Assembly: GCF_000004075.3 (NCBI RefSeq)
Contig: NC_026655.2
Coordinates: 6,634,001-6,698,000 of the forward strand
Length of the DNA stretch: 64,000 nt
Reading direction: 5' to 3'
Source of the DNA: Cucumis sativus
Lineage: Eukaryota; Streptophyta; Magnoliopsida; Cucurbitales; Cucurbitaceae
The notes below the pieces were generated by a model. That model did no database searches, had not been told where the DNA came from, and worked only from the letters and a program-made list of their open reading frames with translations. Both the position numbers and the translations under genes were made by a program. The stretch's first letter is position 1; each line of letters opens with the position of its first letter. Shown piece after piece: positions 22,183 to 35,400 of the stretch.

Positions 22183-24700
22183 CAAATGTGCATGATAGAA
22201 AGAGGAAAATATTTGCTTGTAGCTAAGAAAATGGAAGAAGGGACCTTTTAATAAGTTTTTTTTTTTTTTCAATTTCCACAACATTAATCATGTAATAAAT
22301 TTAGTTAGTAGAAACTCCCATTCATTTTTTAGTTTTAACTTTATAAGATTAACCAATTAAGTAAAGGAAAATCGTAACGTTTTAAAAATTAATGCAAATA
22401 AAAACACATCTTATAATAAATGACATTACTAGAATTGAACACTACTAATTTTTTAGATTTTAACTCATACGAATTGACCAATTAACTATACAAAAATTAA
22501 TGCAAATAAAAACTTACAATGGTAAAGTATCTTTTTTGATACTTAAATACTACAAATTTGCAATAGAACCTCTTTAGACCAACCATAAAAAAATTTCATG
22601 TTTCAACTTTCATCTTTTTGAAAGTTTTTTAAAATCCTCTTCTGCTTCTGTGTTTTTTTTTTTATTTCTGCAACGAAAAATAGAATATGTATTACGTTCG
22701 TGAGGTTGTTCGTCGAGGTTTCTCCTAGTGTTCTAATATTTTTTCTTGTTGATTTCGTGTTGTAAATATGATACATTGGATTTGATCTCTCTTTCTCAAT
22801 TTTTAACTAGTTGTTTAATGAGTCCTATCAAGAAAATTGTAAGTCAGTAGTATTATTTAGACTGACTTTTATGTGGTATCATCATTTTTATTTCTAACTT
22901 CACTTTCCTCAAACGTGAAAAAATGAGAGGGAAAAGGATTTTGCTTGTTTGTGGCTTAGAAATGGAACATTTTAAGAAGTTTTTTCTTCACAATATTATT
23001 CAAGATTACTACTAGAACATTCATTTTTTAAATATGAATCAATAAGATTAAAGTGATATCATTTTAAAAATTAAGATATGAAGGTATATACCAAATCAAT
23101 TCTCTCAAATGAAAAATCAAACGTATAAAAAATTTAGAAGAAAAAAAATAAATATAAGATATTCATTCAAGGTTAATCATATAATTCTTCTTTAAACTCA
23201 ACACTCTTGTAGTTATAGGATTAAATTATGTTTGTGTCACTAATTTGATATTTTATATCTTTTCGTAGTTTACTTATGTTAAATAGATAAATATAAACAA
23301 ATATATATAATATATATATGTATTTGAGTATGTGTTTTATTCTCTTTTCTCTCTTGAAAAAAGTTATTTTCTATAATGTAAATTTGCATTATAACCTTTT
23401 CACTAAACATATAAAAGTTAAGTTTCATGCATGTTTGTATGATGTTCAATACAAATTATAATAAATTCACTTTCAACTTAAATTTGTGTGAAAAAGGAAA
23501 AAGTATTTGCTGGCAGCTAAGAAAATGGAATAATATACCTTTATGTTCTTTTTTTCACAACATTAATATGTCATAAATTTGATTAGTAGAAACTCAATGC
23601 CATTAATTTTTTAAAAGTTTTAACTTATAAGGTTGAACAATTAATTAAAGAAAAATGGTAACATTCTAAAAATTAATGCAAATAAAAACAAATCATATAA
23701 TCAATGACATTAGTAGAATTTTAACTCATAACCGATTAACTATATAACAATTGTACCATTTTAAAAATTAAAATGCAAATAAAAATTCCTAATTGTAAAT
23801 TTTCTTTTTTGGTCGAACTGGCTCTTTTTCATTCATAAATACTACAAATCTGCAATACATAGAATTTTTTCATCTTTCAACTTTATATTCTTTTTTGGTT
23901 TCTACACCAAGAATGAAATATGTATATAGGTTTCTTCTTCTATTGTTCTAATTCTTTTCTGGATTGATTTCATGTTGTTACTAATGGATTCAATTTGACT
24001 CTCTAATTAACCTTTAATTAGTTGTCTAATGAGTCTTATAAATAAAATCGTGAGTTCGTTGTATATACCACGTTTTTACCTCACCATTTCTATTTCTAAA
24101 TTCACTTTTAGCTCAAATGTACAAGATGAGAGGGAAAAGGATTTACTTGTTCGTGGCTTGAAAATGAAACATTATTAGATTAGAACACATTCATTTTTTA
24201 AATTTAAACTCTTATGATTTATCAATTAATTATAAAAATGTGGTATCATTTCAAAAATTGATACATGACAATTTACACCCACACCCAGTTAATTCTTTTA
24301 TATATTTGAGATGAATTTTAACTCTAAAAGACCTAACTCGCTTAATTTTATAAAATTATTATAATTACTAGCTAATCAAATGAAAACAAAAATGAACATA
24401 TAAACAAATTTTAAGTAAAAATAAAATTTAAATACCCAAAATCATACATACATCGCACATGTGTACATGCGTGCGTGCACATATATAGATAGACACACGT
24501 ATGTTAACATTAGTTTTTCAAAAAGTAACGTTTTATTTCATTATATCCATGCATGGACTCATGTCCATGCTTCATAATTCTCTCTTTTCTCTCTTGGAAA
24601 AGACTCGGGTACATAAGTAGTCTAAATTTACAATAGAATTCGTTTTCAGGAAACACGGAAGTTAGTTTCATGTTTCAACGTTAGTCCCATTTTATCTTTT
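22165..24700. repeat. Decayed nested tandem duplication, about 1.25-kb period
   Basis: Copy 1 (about 22165-23463) and copy 2 (about 23464-24700) share many ordered landmarks: gctaagaaaatggaa, taatgcaaataaaaac, aaatactacaaat-tgcaata, gttctaat-ttttct, tgagagggaaaaggatt and cattcattttttaaat. Within each copy the block starting with ttcactttc recurs once more about 0.6-0.7 kb on (22895 and 24104), so the array looks like two rounds of duplication. There is no protein-coding content. Divergence is high, so the event is old. Confidence 0.65.
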
Positions 24701-27015
24701 AACCCGGAGTTTAATACCACATTTTTACATATCATTTATATTCTTTTGATATAAAGTTTATTTTTAAACATAGTTTCGTTTCTTTACCATGTTTAAACAA
24801 ACATGGAAGATTTTGATTATAAATGTTTTAGCCAAAAATAAAAAATATATAAATAAGTTTGTTAATGGTTGGGCATTTCCAATCCCCACCAAGAAAAAGG
24901 GAACACAATGAAAATATGGATGTGAAGCAAATATATATCCATGGATTTGGATTCCCATATTTAGTTTCTTTCAAGTGGTAGATGACAATGACAAAGAGCA
25001 CTAACCACAAATTTTCTTTTTCTTTTAAACTTAGAATTTTCTTTTCACTAAGTTCACAACAAAGTTTTTGAGCATAAGATCTAGAATCCATGTGGAAGCA
25101 AAATCAAAATCTAGGGAAGATGAGCCCTTCCTTTTTAAGGCTTTGCATCAAAAGACAGAATAAAAAGGAACATAGTTAGAATTTAGGAAAATAATTATAA
25201 GGAAGAAGAAGAGAATATAATTTAGTGCTCTTTCAAGAAAACCCCCTTTTGGATTTTGATGATCTTTGCTTCAACATGAGACTCTCATTTTTCCCACTAC
25301 TCCCAATGGAAAAGGGTCCCTCCAACAAAGTGGAAAGATGCTCTCATTTTTATTCCAAATGAGATAAAAAAGAAAGAAAAAAAAAAAACACCAAAACAAG
25401 TTTCTTTTTACTCTTCTTTTTATTTCACTTGCATGTGTTATTTGACAGCTTCTCCGAACAATCAATACGAAGTAGTCAAAATCGACGATGTGTCTTGATT
25501 GGATCCTTAAAACATAAATTATTGTATTTGTATTTATGTTATTTGCATGTTTTACGATTTTGACTTTAGAGTTTAGAAAAGTGTCAACTCTCTAAATGAA
25601 CTATACATTCAACGGTTTAGGGTTTTGACTGAACTAGGACTTAATTAGAAAAGTATATTATGCAAGCTCCATGTAACTTTTTAATCTAAATATACGCGTT
25701 GATTCTCTTTCGTTTTGCACTTTCTTGTCCGTCTTTGATTGTGGATCTCATAACAACATTCACGAAACTTTATTCGATCCAAACTTGATTAAGACGAACT
25801 AGAAGGATATCGACGAATATTATAGAAGAAAAAGGAAAAGAAAGAAAGAAGGAGATGTTTGTTGTAGACACACACACACATTTTTACACTGAAACTGATG
25901 GAAGGGGAAGGGAATAGTGAGTGAGGAAATGATGGTTGGTTGGTTGGTTGGTGCTGGAAAAAGGGGGAAAGCAAACTAAGACAAAGGCATATTGATTTTG
26001 GTGGAGTCAAGAGAATCTGTTACACTATGAGTCAGGTTCTGTGAGATACATATATATCAAAACGACGTGGTTTTGGTATAGATATGATATGATGCCCATG
26101 GAAACAGGAATCTGTCCATTGGAAGAGGAGCAGGATGATTGTTCTTTTTATAAAAGAAAAAATTGGTTGAATTTTCGTCTTTATTATGGAATTATTCGTG
26201 GACCCTTATTCGGATCAGAGAAAGGCTGTAGGAAGTGATTTGATGTATTTGATGCCACTGCCTGCCATATCCTACAGATATTCATACCTCAATTCCAAAG
26301 ACAAACAGCTTTTTCTATAACCAAACAAATTACATTTAATGTTTTTTTCCCTAAACCAGGTGTCTTCCCTTCCTTCTACAACTCTAATGGATAAAGCTGA
26401 ACTATACCCTTTTTATCATACACTCTAATGGGGTTTCTGTCTTTCGTTTTACACTCTTAAAAACGCTTCACTTCGAACCAAAATTCCATGCTTTGGTTGA
26501 TTCTTAATAATCATATTCATTAGTGAGTGAGTATGAGTAACCATTTTCAAAGCTATGGTCCAATTTGAGGGGGCAAAAATCCAACTTTTCCCAATATAAA
26601 TTTTACTTTAAAAAGCTTGATTTGATTCAGTAAATCTCAATATTACTTTTCCTTTCTTTTACCACCACCACCTCCAAACTGTGGAATATATATCTACACA
26701 AATTATGGGGATCCTAGTAAGTAATTTGTTATTTAATAAAAACCCAAAAAGAAGGATAGAAGAAGATCTATCAATTAATATATTAAAAAAATTTGCATTG
26801 GACAACACTATAAACTAAGAACTTCAACACACCATTCTTAACTCAAAATCATAGAACATGAAACAGTTCCCACTCCATTTTAAATACCCAAAAAAAGCTA
26901 CAAACAAGAAGGAACTCTGTTCTAACTAAGCTCATAACAATGGCAGTAAAGCAAACAAGAAAACACAGAACAAAATGATGAAGATGATGATGATCTCTCA
27001 AACAGAAGCAAAGAA
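24701..27015. other. Intergenic interval downstream of the S40-like gene
   Basis: AT-rich; no gene recognised. The 66-85-residue open frames here match no family I know. Short repeats include a CA run near 25869-25880 and a GGTT run near 25933-25951. Confidence 0.45.
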
Positions 27016-27549
27016 TCACTCTAAAAAACCCGTCTTTGTTAAAATGGCGTTTCGAACTTTACTTAAATCTCTTCCTTTGAGAGTTCTTCCAACCCCTTCA
27101 CAAACAGAGAATGACGAAATTCTGCTTCTTGCTAATTTCTGAGCAATCCATTCATGAGGAGGCACCATATCCTCATCTTCACCGTCTTCTTGATCTCTAA
27201 CGTCATCTTTATCCCCGGTGGATGACGAACCCATTTTTCCGTAAATTTTGGACCAATCGGGAATGTCCACCGGAGCAGAGGATCGATTATTCGCCATCTG
27301 GGTTTCATGTGCTCTTGTTGAAATGGATTTCGGGATCATTTTTGGAGCAGTTGGGAGACGCCAAGTGGAAGAAGAAGAAGATAAGGACGAAGAAGAAGAA
27401 GAAGAGGAGGAGTAATAATAGTCACTAGACTTTCTACTGATGAAATTTGAAGAATCTTCTTTACCTTCAACAGAATTCCATACATCTTCTTCTTCCAAAT
27501 CATCACTGAATCCATAGTTTTTTCTCAAAGCACTGCTCCAATTCGCCAT
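27016..27549 (-). CDS. Senescence regulator S40 family protein (DUF584)
   Basis: Small plant-specific, probably nuclear protein related to barley S40 and Arabidopsis S40 genes, which respond to senescence, dark and stress; biochemical role unknown. Single exon, 177 residues, starting at the ATG of MANWSSALRKNYGF. Upstream in-frame codons encode only a Leu/Phe run made by CTT-rich 5' UTR DNA, so they were excluded. There is an acidic N-terminus, a long Ser run (about 45-65), the motif IPDWSKIYG and the conserved C-terminal block VPPHEWIAQKLARSRISSFS ending in GRDLSKVRNAIL. The Ser run is encoded by a trinucleotide-rich tract prone to length change. Confidence 0.92.
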   Translation of the reverse strand: MANWSSALRKNYGFSDDLEEEDVWNSVEGKEDSSNFISRKSSDYYYSSSSSSSSSLSSSSSTWRLPTAPKMIPKSISTRAHETQMANNRSSAPVDIPDWSKIYGKMGSSSTGDKDDVRDQEDGEDEDMVPPHEWIAQKLARSRISSFSVCEGVGRTLKGRDLSKVRNAILTKTGFLE

Positions 27550-27947
27550 TGATATCTGATTAACGAGAAGAAGAAGAAGAGAAAAAAAAAAAAAAAACAA
27601 CAACAACAACAGTAAGTAAAAGATTAGTCATCTCGGGAATGAAAAAGAAAAAGGCAAAATAAAAATAGATTCTGTAGAATTTTAGTACCCAGGCTTTTGT
27701 GGCAGAGTTCTGTTGAGAAAAAAGCAGAGCTTTTTTCAAGAATTCCTGAAATGGGTTTTGTTCATAATCCAAAAAAACATGAGGAGAATGGGAGAGAAGG
27801 TGTAAAGAAAGAAGAAGGAAAAGGAAAAGGGGAAGGAGAAGGGGGAAGAACAGAGGTTTTGAATGTAATGTGGGAAAGGAGAAGACCACAAAAACAGAGA
27901 GAAATCAGAGATGGGTTTTAATGGCCAATTAAAAACTGAAAAGAAGA

Positions 27948-27948
<1 letters not shown>

Positions 27949-27980
<32 letters not shown>
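27949..27980. repeat. AAT microsatellite
   Basis: About ten AAT units in the putative promoter/5' UTR region of the S40-like gene. Confidence 0.9.
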
Positions 27981-28517
27981 TGAAAGAAGAGAAGAGAGAA
28001 GAGAGAAAAGAAAAAGAAAGTGATGGGTTATAGAATCTCAGTTTCCCAATATCACACATATTCTTAATTTTTAATTTAATCTTAGACTAAAGTTTTAATT
28101 TAAAATGTGAAAGGACAGAGGAAAGTGGTGGCAATAGCAAAAACAAAGAGGTAAAAGACAACAAACCATTATGTTTTTATTTATTTAAGAAAACTTTTTT
28201 AAAAAAGAAAATTACTATAACATGAAAAAGCATTATAACCCCATCTCAGGAAACACAGTTAATGGTGACAGAACAAATCATGAAAACACACCATTTCATG
28301 CTCTTCCTTCTCTCTCTCTTCTTATTTTCATACTTCAACTTCTAAATTTTCTCCTAAAATCAACTTAATTAACTCTAATTAGTATATTATTCTTTTCTTA
28401 TAAGTCGAATGTAGCAGGTTTTTTATCCTTTATCTTTCGGTAAATATACTTCTGAGAGACTTGTAAGCAAATATATAGACATAAAAATCAACTCCAATTG
28501 CACCCTTTTGAAAGCTC

Positions 28518-28549
28518 CAAAACAAAACAAAACAAAACAAAACAAAACA
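28518..28549. repeat. AAAAC pentanucleotide microsatellite
   Basis: About six AAAAC units in tandem in intergenic DNA. Confidence 0.85.
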
Positions 28550-29288
28550 TAAGGAGTGGATTAGGACACACATATAGACTATAACTATCTCTAAATCATA
28601 ACAGTCTCTATATTGGGAGTGCAAACTCGTTTCATCTAAAGCTTACAACAACAACAACAAAAAAGCATAGATAAATAGGGAGGGTTTTACTTTTACCTTG
28701 TTTAAAAAAGGTTAGTGAAGAAAAATGCAGATTAAGCATTGATTAAAGGGGAAGGTTTGTTGAAGAAGGTAGATGTAGCAGAAAGGAGAGAGAGAGAGAT
28801 GGGTATGAATGATGATATTGACATAAAGGTTTAAAGAATGGTGATATAATATGTGTGTAAGTGTTGTAACCTTATCCATCCCTCTCTTAACATTATTATA
28901 CCAACATAATTACATTATACATATATATATATATATTGAGAGAAAGAGAGAGAGAACATAGGAGGTAGTTGAAGACAACATAGTACTTTTTGTCTGCACA
29001 CATTTCATTAAAATGTGTGTGTAAAATATAAATTAAAGAAAGAGAAAAGAGGGAAAAAAGAAAAGGATTTATGGTTGGTTGAGATAATGAGGTTATAATA
29101 TTTATTAACTACAAACAAAGAAAGAAACAACTCTTTATCTCATCTGTTTTTTTTTACCTATTTTTTCATGTGAACTTCTCCTGCTTTTGTGGGGATCAAT
29201 TATTCTGCAATTACACTTCCCTTCCACCTTTGTTCCTCAAATCCAATACACTGTCCTTCCTTGTTCTCCATTTTCATTGCATTTTTAA

Positions 29289-29309
29289 CCCCCCCCCCCC
29301 CCCCTCCCC
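29289..29309. repeat. Cytosine homopolymer tract
   Basis: Sixteen consecutive C, one T, then four C. This is unusual in such AT-rich DNA. Its length may be inexact because of sequencing error. Confidence 0.85.
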
Positions 29310-32300
29310 TTTTAGTTTTTTTTATATAGGTTAAATTACAGTTTTGGTGTCTATGCTTTACTATAGGTTCAGTTATAATCTCTCCATTTTCAATAAAATA
29401 TTAAATTTAATCGATCAAAATTAATTTATATGTATATTGATTAAGTAATAATATGTGTTTTAAAAAAGTAAATATTATAAACCAGTAACGAAGAGAATGG
29501 TAATTAAAAGTATAGGAACTAACTACTAAAAGTTTCAAAAACATGGAATTTTTTGAAAGATCTGTTGGAAGTGATTTTGAAAATGTTAAACTTGTGTTTG
29601 TATTTAAAATTGTTTTAGTGATTTTAATACTTGTATGCAAATGACATTTAAATGTGCAAAAAATAATACACTTAAGGAAATTGAGTGCACAATAATTTTA
29701 AACATGATAAAAATATAATATATATATATATGTAACATATATATCATCATATATTTTTCCCTTTTTTTATTTTTTTCATTTTTATTAGAGAAGTATGCTT
29801 TTTCACATCAATCAACCTAATGAAAGTAAAATCTCAGCAATGGGTCAATTCTCATTGCTCTATATATTAGGTTACTATATTTATCTTTCATGTTTTAAAT
29901 TTGTGAAATGAAAAATGAAAAAAAGAAGAGAATTAATACTAGAAATTTATTTATTAGACACTTTATGAATTATACATTTATTATAAAAATTAATTTAATA
30001 CAAACTAAACAAATACAACATTGAAACATTAGTAATATATTTTGTGAAATATTAGTTATATTTAATATAATTTTCTAAGTCAACTTAACTTAAGAGTATC
30101 AACACGATCTCCCTTCTTAAACGCTAGAGGTCCAATTCCTACCTTATAGTGTCATTGTTCTAAAAAACAAACGTTTTGATTTTTGAGTATTTGTTTTCAA
30201 AAGTTAAACCTATAGACAACTTTACTTCTACCTCCAAATATATTCACTTTTGAGTACATGAAATAATCATATCTCAAATTGAAAATTGTTATCAGGGATA
30301 GTTTTTAATTTGAGAAATTTAGCAGGAAACGTCCAAAATGGGGTTGAACGTGGGTATTTTAGTCTTTTACTATTTCTATACTATATATGCTATTATTTTA
30401 GGTTTTTTTTTTTTTTTTTTTGTTATTCATGCCACTAACCTTTTTAAAAATTTGTTTTTTGTTTTTGAAATTTGACTAAAAAGAAGAAAACAAGTTTAAA
30501 AAATAAAATGGTTATTGGATAGACATAAGTAAATAGATTATATATAGTTGAGATTATATTCCATCTAATCTCTCCACACCTTATTAAACATGAAAAGTTG
30601 AATCTTTAGTTATTCTTTTTGAGTAAAAGGTTTATAAAAGTATCCAAATTGGTTGGTTGGTAAAGTAAGTAAGGAAATAATGGGAATGGTGTTTGTGTTA
30701 TTGAGGATAAGAGAAAATTGGTTGAAAAGGAAATTTCCCAATCAGGAAACCCACCGCATGGGTTATTGCATTTTTTTTTGCTATGCTTTTTCGCTACCAA
30801 TCGTGACACTTCAACTCCCTTTCTTGTTAGTATTTAAGAACAACAACACTTTTCTAATCACCTTTTTTTTCTTATGGAATTAGTTTGTTTTAATATTTAA
30901 AAACTTCATTTTTTTAAAATGGTGGTCATTTTTAGTTTCTGTATTAAGATTATTGATGAGTTACAATTTAAAGTTCTATTTCTACCTCTCTAGCCTTAGC
31001 TTCTACAATCACAACTTTGTTTCGTTTGTTGGTTATTCTCTAGACAATAGAAACCCTTCTTTTGGGATGGGCTTTGTATTCTTTCATTTTCTTTTGCAAT
31101 AAGATTGTGGCCATGTGGCAGATGAGGCAGCCCCAGCAGCAGGCAAGTTTTACTGTACAAATAATAATAATAAATAAGTAAGTTAGTTCATTAATGAGAT
31201 GGGAGTTATTATTATGGTGTTTATTAAAAGTTTGCAGCACATGGCATTTTGAGATGAGATTTACCCTTTTGTTTTCACCTTGGCATTAACTTTGCAAATA
31301 ATCCTAAATATGGGCCTATCTAAAAGTCAATAATTGGATTTTGTAGTTATGATCAGCTGTTCCTAATTAGATCCACCAAGTGTATAGGACTGCAAAAGAG
31401 TACCTGTAATCAATGGCTTTTCATCAATTGATGGAAGAAAGAACACCCATTTCCACCTCCCACATAAGTGATTAGAGGCCAAAAAACTCCACCAATCAAG
31501 TTAATACTCATTTAGTTTTTAGTTATTGAAAATTTAGTGTATAATCACTTCTTCCACATATATTTTCTTTTGGTTTTTGTTTGTTATCTCTCTAAAAGAA
31601 AATAGTTTCTTAGAATTTGTTGCCATTTGTGAAATTGAGTGTATAGATAATGAATGTATAAACAAAAACAAAAATTGTTTTCAAAGAAACAAACATAAAA
31701 TTTTTAAAATAAGTTATCTTAAGGATTTTGTAGACATTTACAAATAGTCGGTGTGTATAAAGATCAAAGCGGGCTGATTTAAGAGCTAATGATATAATTA
31801 ACTATTTGTTATCATAACCCAAAAAAGAAATAACCTCACATCATATTTTAGATAATCTTAACGCACCAAATCCCACTTCCCTAATTACTTTTTTTTCCCC
31901 AAAATCTTCTGAACTATTCTTGTCTTTGAGGATAAAGAGCATTAAATGGGGGCCTAGATATCAAAATCAATTGCTATCTTCCAAAAAGTTTTTGTTTATG
32001 ACAGTTGACAACCCCACAGTCAGTATTAAAACTATCATTTCCACTACCATCTACCACCTGAATGGCTGTCCTAGAAGAAGCAACTTCAACCATCAAAATT
32101 ATAATAATAATAACAATAACAATAACAATAATAATTCCTCTAAAAGATAATGAGCGATTTCAGTGGTGAAGAACTGACTATGCTTAAGCCACTTAAAATC
32201 TTATTATCAGATTCCATTTTTTGGGACATCGTAACATATTTCTGCTAAATAAAATGATAATGCTGCATTTATTTCTAAGTTGAAATATGTTCTCAATGTA

Positions 32301-32476
32301 CAGAAAGATGGATATTTGGCCTAATAGAGGGCAGTCACTAGGTGTAGAAGGAGATCTTTTCAATAAGAGAAATGAAAAGCAAAAATTATAACTAAACCTG
32401 TACAGTGCCCTTGAGTCGTTTCTTGGCAAACTGTTGATCCTTCGCTCCCTTATCTGATGATTGTTCATCTCGTTCT

Positions 32477-35400
32477 TCATTTTCGTGCTGCGTGATAAAG
32501 TTCCAAGTAGTCAAGAGCTGGTCGATTCCAAGACCAGTCTTGCTCCATAACTTTCTTGCACAATGAATGAAACCAACTTCGATCGTTGTACCATGCAGAA
32601 ATTGCTCTGAAATGAAAACAAAATTTCTTGAAGGGAAATTGTTGTAACATGTATACAATCGCGGAATTGGTAGGAACTTGATGGTGAAAAATACCAACTC
32701 TCAACCTTAAATCCCAAGTTCGTCTAAACAGATAAACAAACGAAAGAAAGTGTATCGTAATAAATAATCAGCAAGTAAAGTAGTAACCTTTGTCACTTTC
32801 CCTGGGAAAACTAGGATAAACGTATGAAGAAAATTTATGAAAGGCAGAAACTTTTGATGATGAAGAAAAGAAAACCCACTCATCAGATGGCTTGTTTACT
32901 GACCTATTAAGAGCATAGTCAACACCAGATGGATCTGCTCCTTCAAAACTGAATCCATTTGGTTCAAGGCCTGCTGCTTGTGCTCTTTCTTTATCATGAT
33001 CCACGTCAAACACAGTGTCATAAAGTCCTACAAATAAATGTAAACAGAGACTTCAGCGTGTAATTAGTTCTGGATTGTTGAAATGAAAAATGGCTACTTA
33101 TTATCCTTAAATTTCATAATCATAACGGTCTACAGTTTCATCTTTTAGATTCTTTATGACATGTTACATCCAAAATAATTAATTGATGTATTTTAAATTT
33201 AGCACTGTCCCTAGATTTACATACCAATTCCTTCCACAGGCATTTTATTTCAACTATGTTCGTACTTTATTAGAAAGAAATAGAAATTTTGATTATAAAC
33301 TACATATATACATATATGTATACAGGTCCACCGCAACCCAAGGCCCAAACTCCGAAACATCAAGAGTTCTCCATATTAAGATCACCTAAACATTTGAACA
33401 CCGGCCTCTAGGCAGGTGTTACACAGATACCACGGGCATAGCCACCCCATGAGATCATATTAACTTATTATTATGCATGGTCTGTACATTATTGCAAAGT
33501 TACTTCAACTATTAGTCGAAGTAATTCTATGCAAGTAATAGATAGATGAAAAGGGAATATGTCACTCTTTATGAGGAAAGAGTATTGCCCAAACCTCCAG
33601 TTTTTCGGACAACGGGTATTGAACCATATCTCATTGCAGTGAGCTGAGTTAGACCACATGGCTCAAAAATTGAAGGGACAAGTATCAGATCTCCACCAGC
33701 ATAAATCTGCAATTATTGAATAGCTGGGTTAATAACAAATCAGAAGAAGTATTGAATTAAGTTCTGCATAAACATACCAAGTGCGAAAGAGGCTCGTCAT
33801 AAGTCAAACAAAGACGAGCACGATCTGGAAAAGATGAATGCAACTCATTTGCCAAATTCACAAAATCATTTTGAATGCGTGGATCAGGAGCCGAACCAAG
33901 CAACACGACCTGTCATAGCACATCTTATTAGTGACAACATCTAGGAGCTAATTCTCACTACATTTCTTAGTGAACAGGCTTAATACTGGAATAAAACTCA
34001 AACATTAGCTGTGAAACTAAAAAGTAATCATGATATCACTTCAAGAAGAAAAAAAGAAAGAATAAAACAAGGAAGCATCATGGGAAGATAAACCTGTCCA
34101 CCCCGATCTAGAGTTCGCCAGATAGCATGCTTGATGAGATGGATTCCCTTTTGATGAGTTAACCGAGTGATAATTCCTACTAACGGAAGATCAGACCTAC
34201 TTAAGCCAAGTCTCTGTTGTAATGCTTCCTTGGCAGCTCTTTTTCCCTCAACAACATTCTCTGAAGTGTATGATACCTGGATAACATATAAATAGATATC
34301 AAATAAACTTCATTAGTAATAAAGTATCAAAGAAAAATACAGAAATTCAGGTTCACAGTAGTTCAAAACTCAAAAACCATTATCCCAAATTTTTCTCAAA
34401 TTTTTCATCAAGAAAAACTTTAAGAAAAAAATAAGATGTAAACATATAAACTTCTTTCAATGGATAAAAGGTGAAGATATATCTATATAACAGATTCTTG
34501 GGAGCAAGTTCTCAACAAATTTTTTTATTAAAAAAAATGGTTCTGTAGAGAGGCCACACTTCGTTATTGCATTTCTGCACTTGTATAAATCTAATTTACG
34601 TAAAATTTGATTAGTTGCATTAACTTTATAACTATTAATGAGAAAACCTTCCAAAAAAAGTTGCAACAGGAGAAAAGGGAGTGACGAAGAGACCTTTACA
34701 GACTTACAGGAATAAACTTATCATTATATGGGTCCCATATGTCAGGGTCAATTCCATTCACAATGCCATGAAACTTGTGAAGATGGGGAGCAATGACAGG
34801 ATTTCCCGAGACCTCCTTTGAGTATTTAGGAGATACCTACATGACAAAGAAGATTTGAATGATAAACTGCAAATCGATCAGAGATAAGGCCACATATCAA
34901 ATGACCGCAACTTGGGGTTTCTATCTCACATTCTTTTATTAACAATCCCATCCATAAAGTATAGATGATGTAGATATTATTTTATATTAGTTCAAAGTAT
35001 CAAAAATATTGTTAGCATCTAGATTGACTGATAGCCAATCAAGAAACGTTTGCCTCTTGGCTGCAGACATGATTAAGAAATTTCCAAATTTATCAAACTC
35101 TTAAGGTAAGAAATAGAGATATTAAAGCAGGAGAAAATACTTTGGAAGATATCATGTGTGCATAACAACTAAATTTTAAAATATCAGAGAAGAAAGTATT
35201 CTACATTAAAAGGATTGATGGGCCAACATACCAAATCAGAATCAGAAAGTAACCAATACCCAGAATTAATGCATCTAAAATCATGCATCGTAAAGCTTTT
35301 AATAATATTAAATTACTAACGGTTGTAGCTTTGTCTGAGTACAGCATTGCTCTCCCAATAAGCGGCGCTCCAAATTCTAAATTGTGAATGGTGAAAACAA

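Larger units (their letters stand above)
27550..32476. other. Intergenic interval between S40-like gene and starch synthase III
   Basis: No gene recognised. Features seen are CT/GA-rich 5' UTR-like DNA to about 28060, AAAAC units at 28518-28549, an AT run near 28919-28936, a C16-T-C4 tract at 29289-29309, a long T run near 30403-30421, and AAT/AAC units near 32098-32135. The stretch from about 32190 to 32476 likely includes the starch synthase 3' UTR. A weak tRNA-like SINE relic may lie near 30070-30160. Confidence 0.45.

Noticed and set aside
27560-28059. Minus-strand frames of 107-109 codons upstream of the S40 gene
   Set aside because: Made of Phe/Leu/Ser/Tyr runs from CTT and AAT microsatellites in the 5' UTR region.
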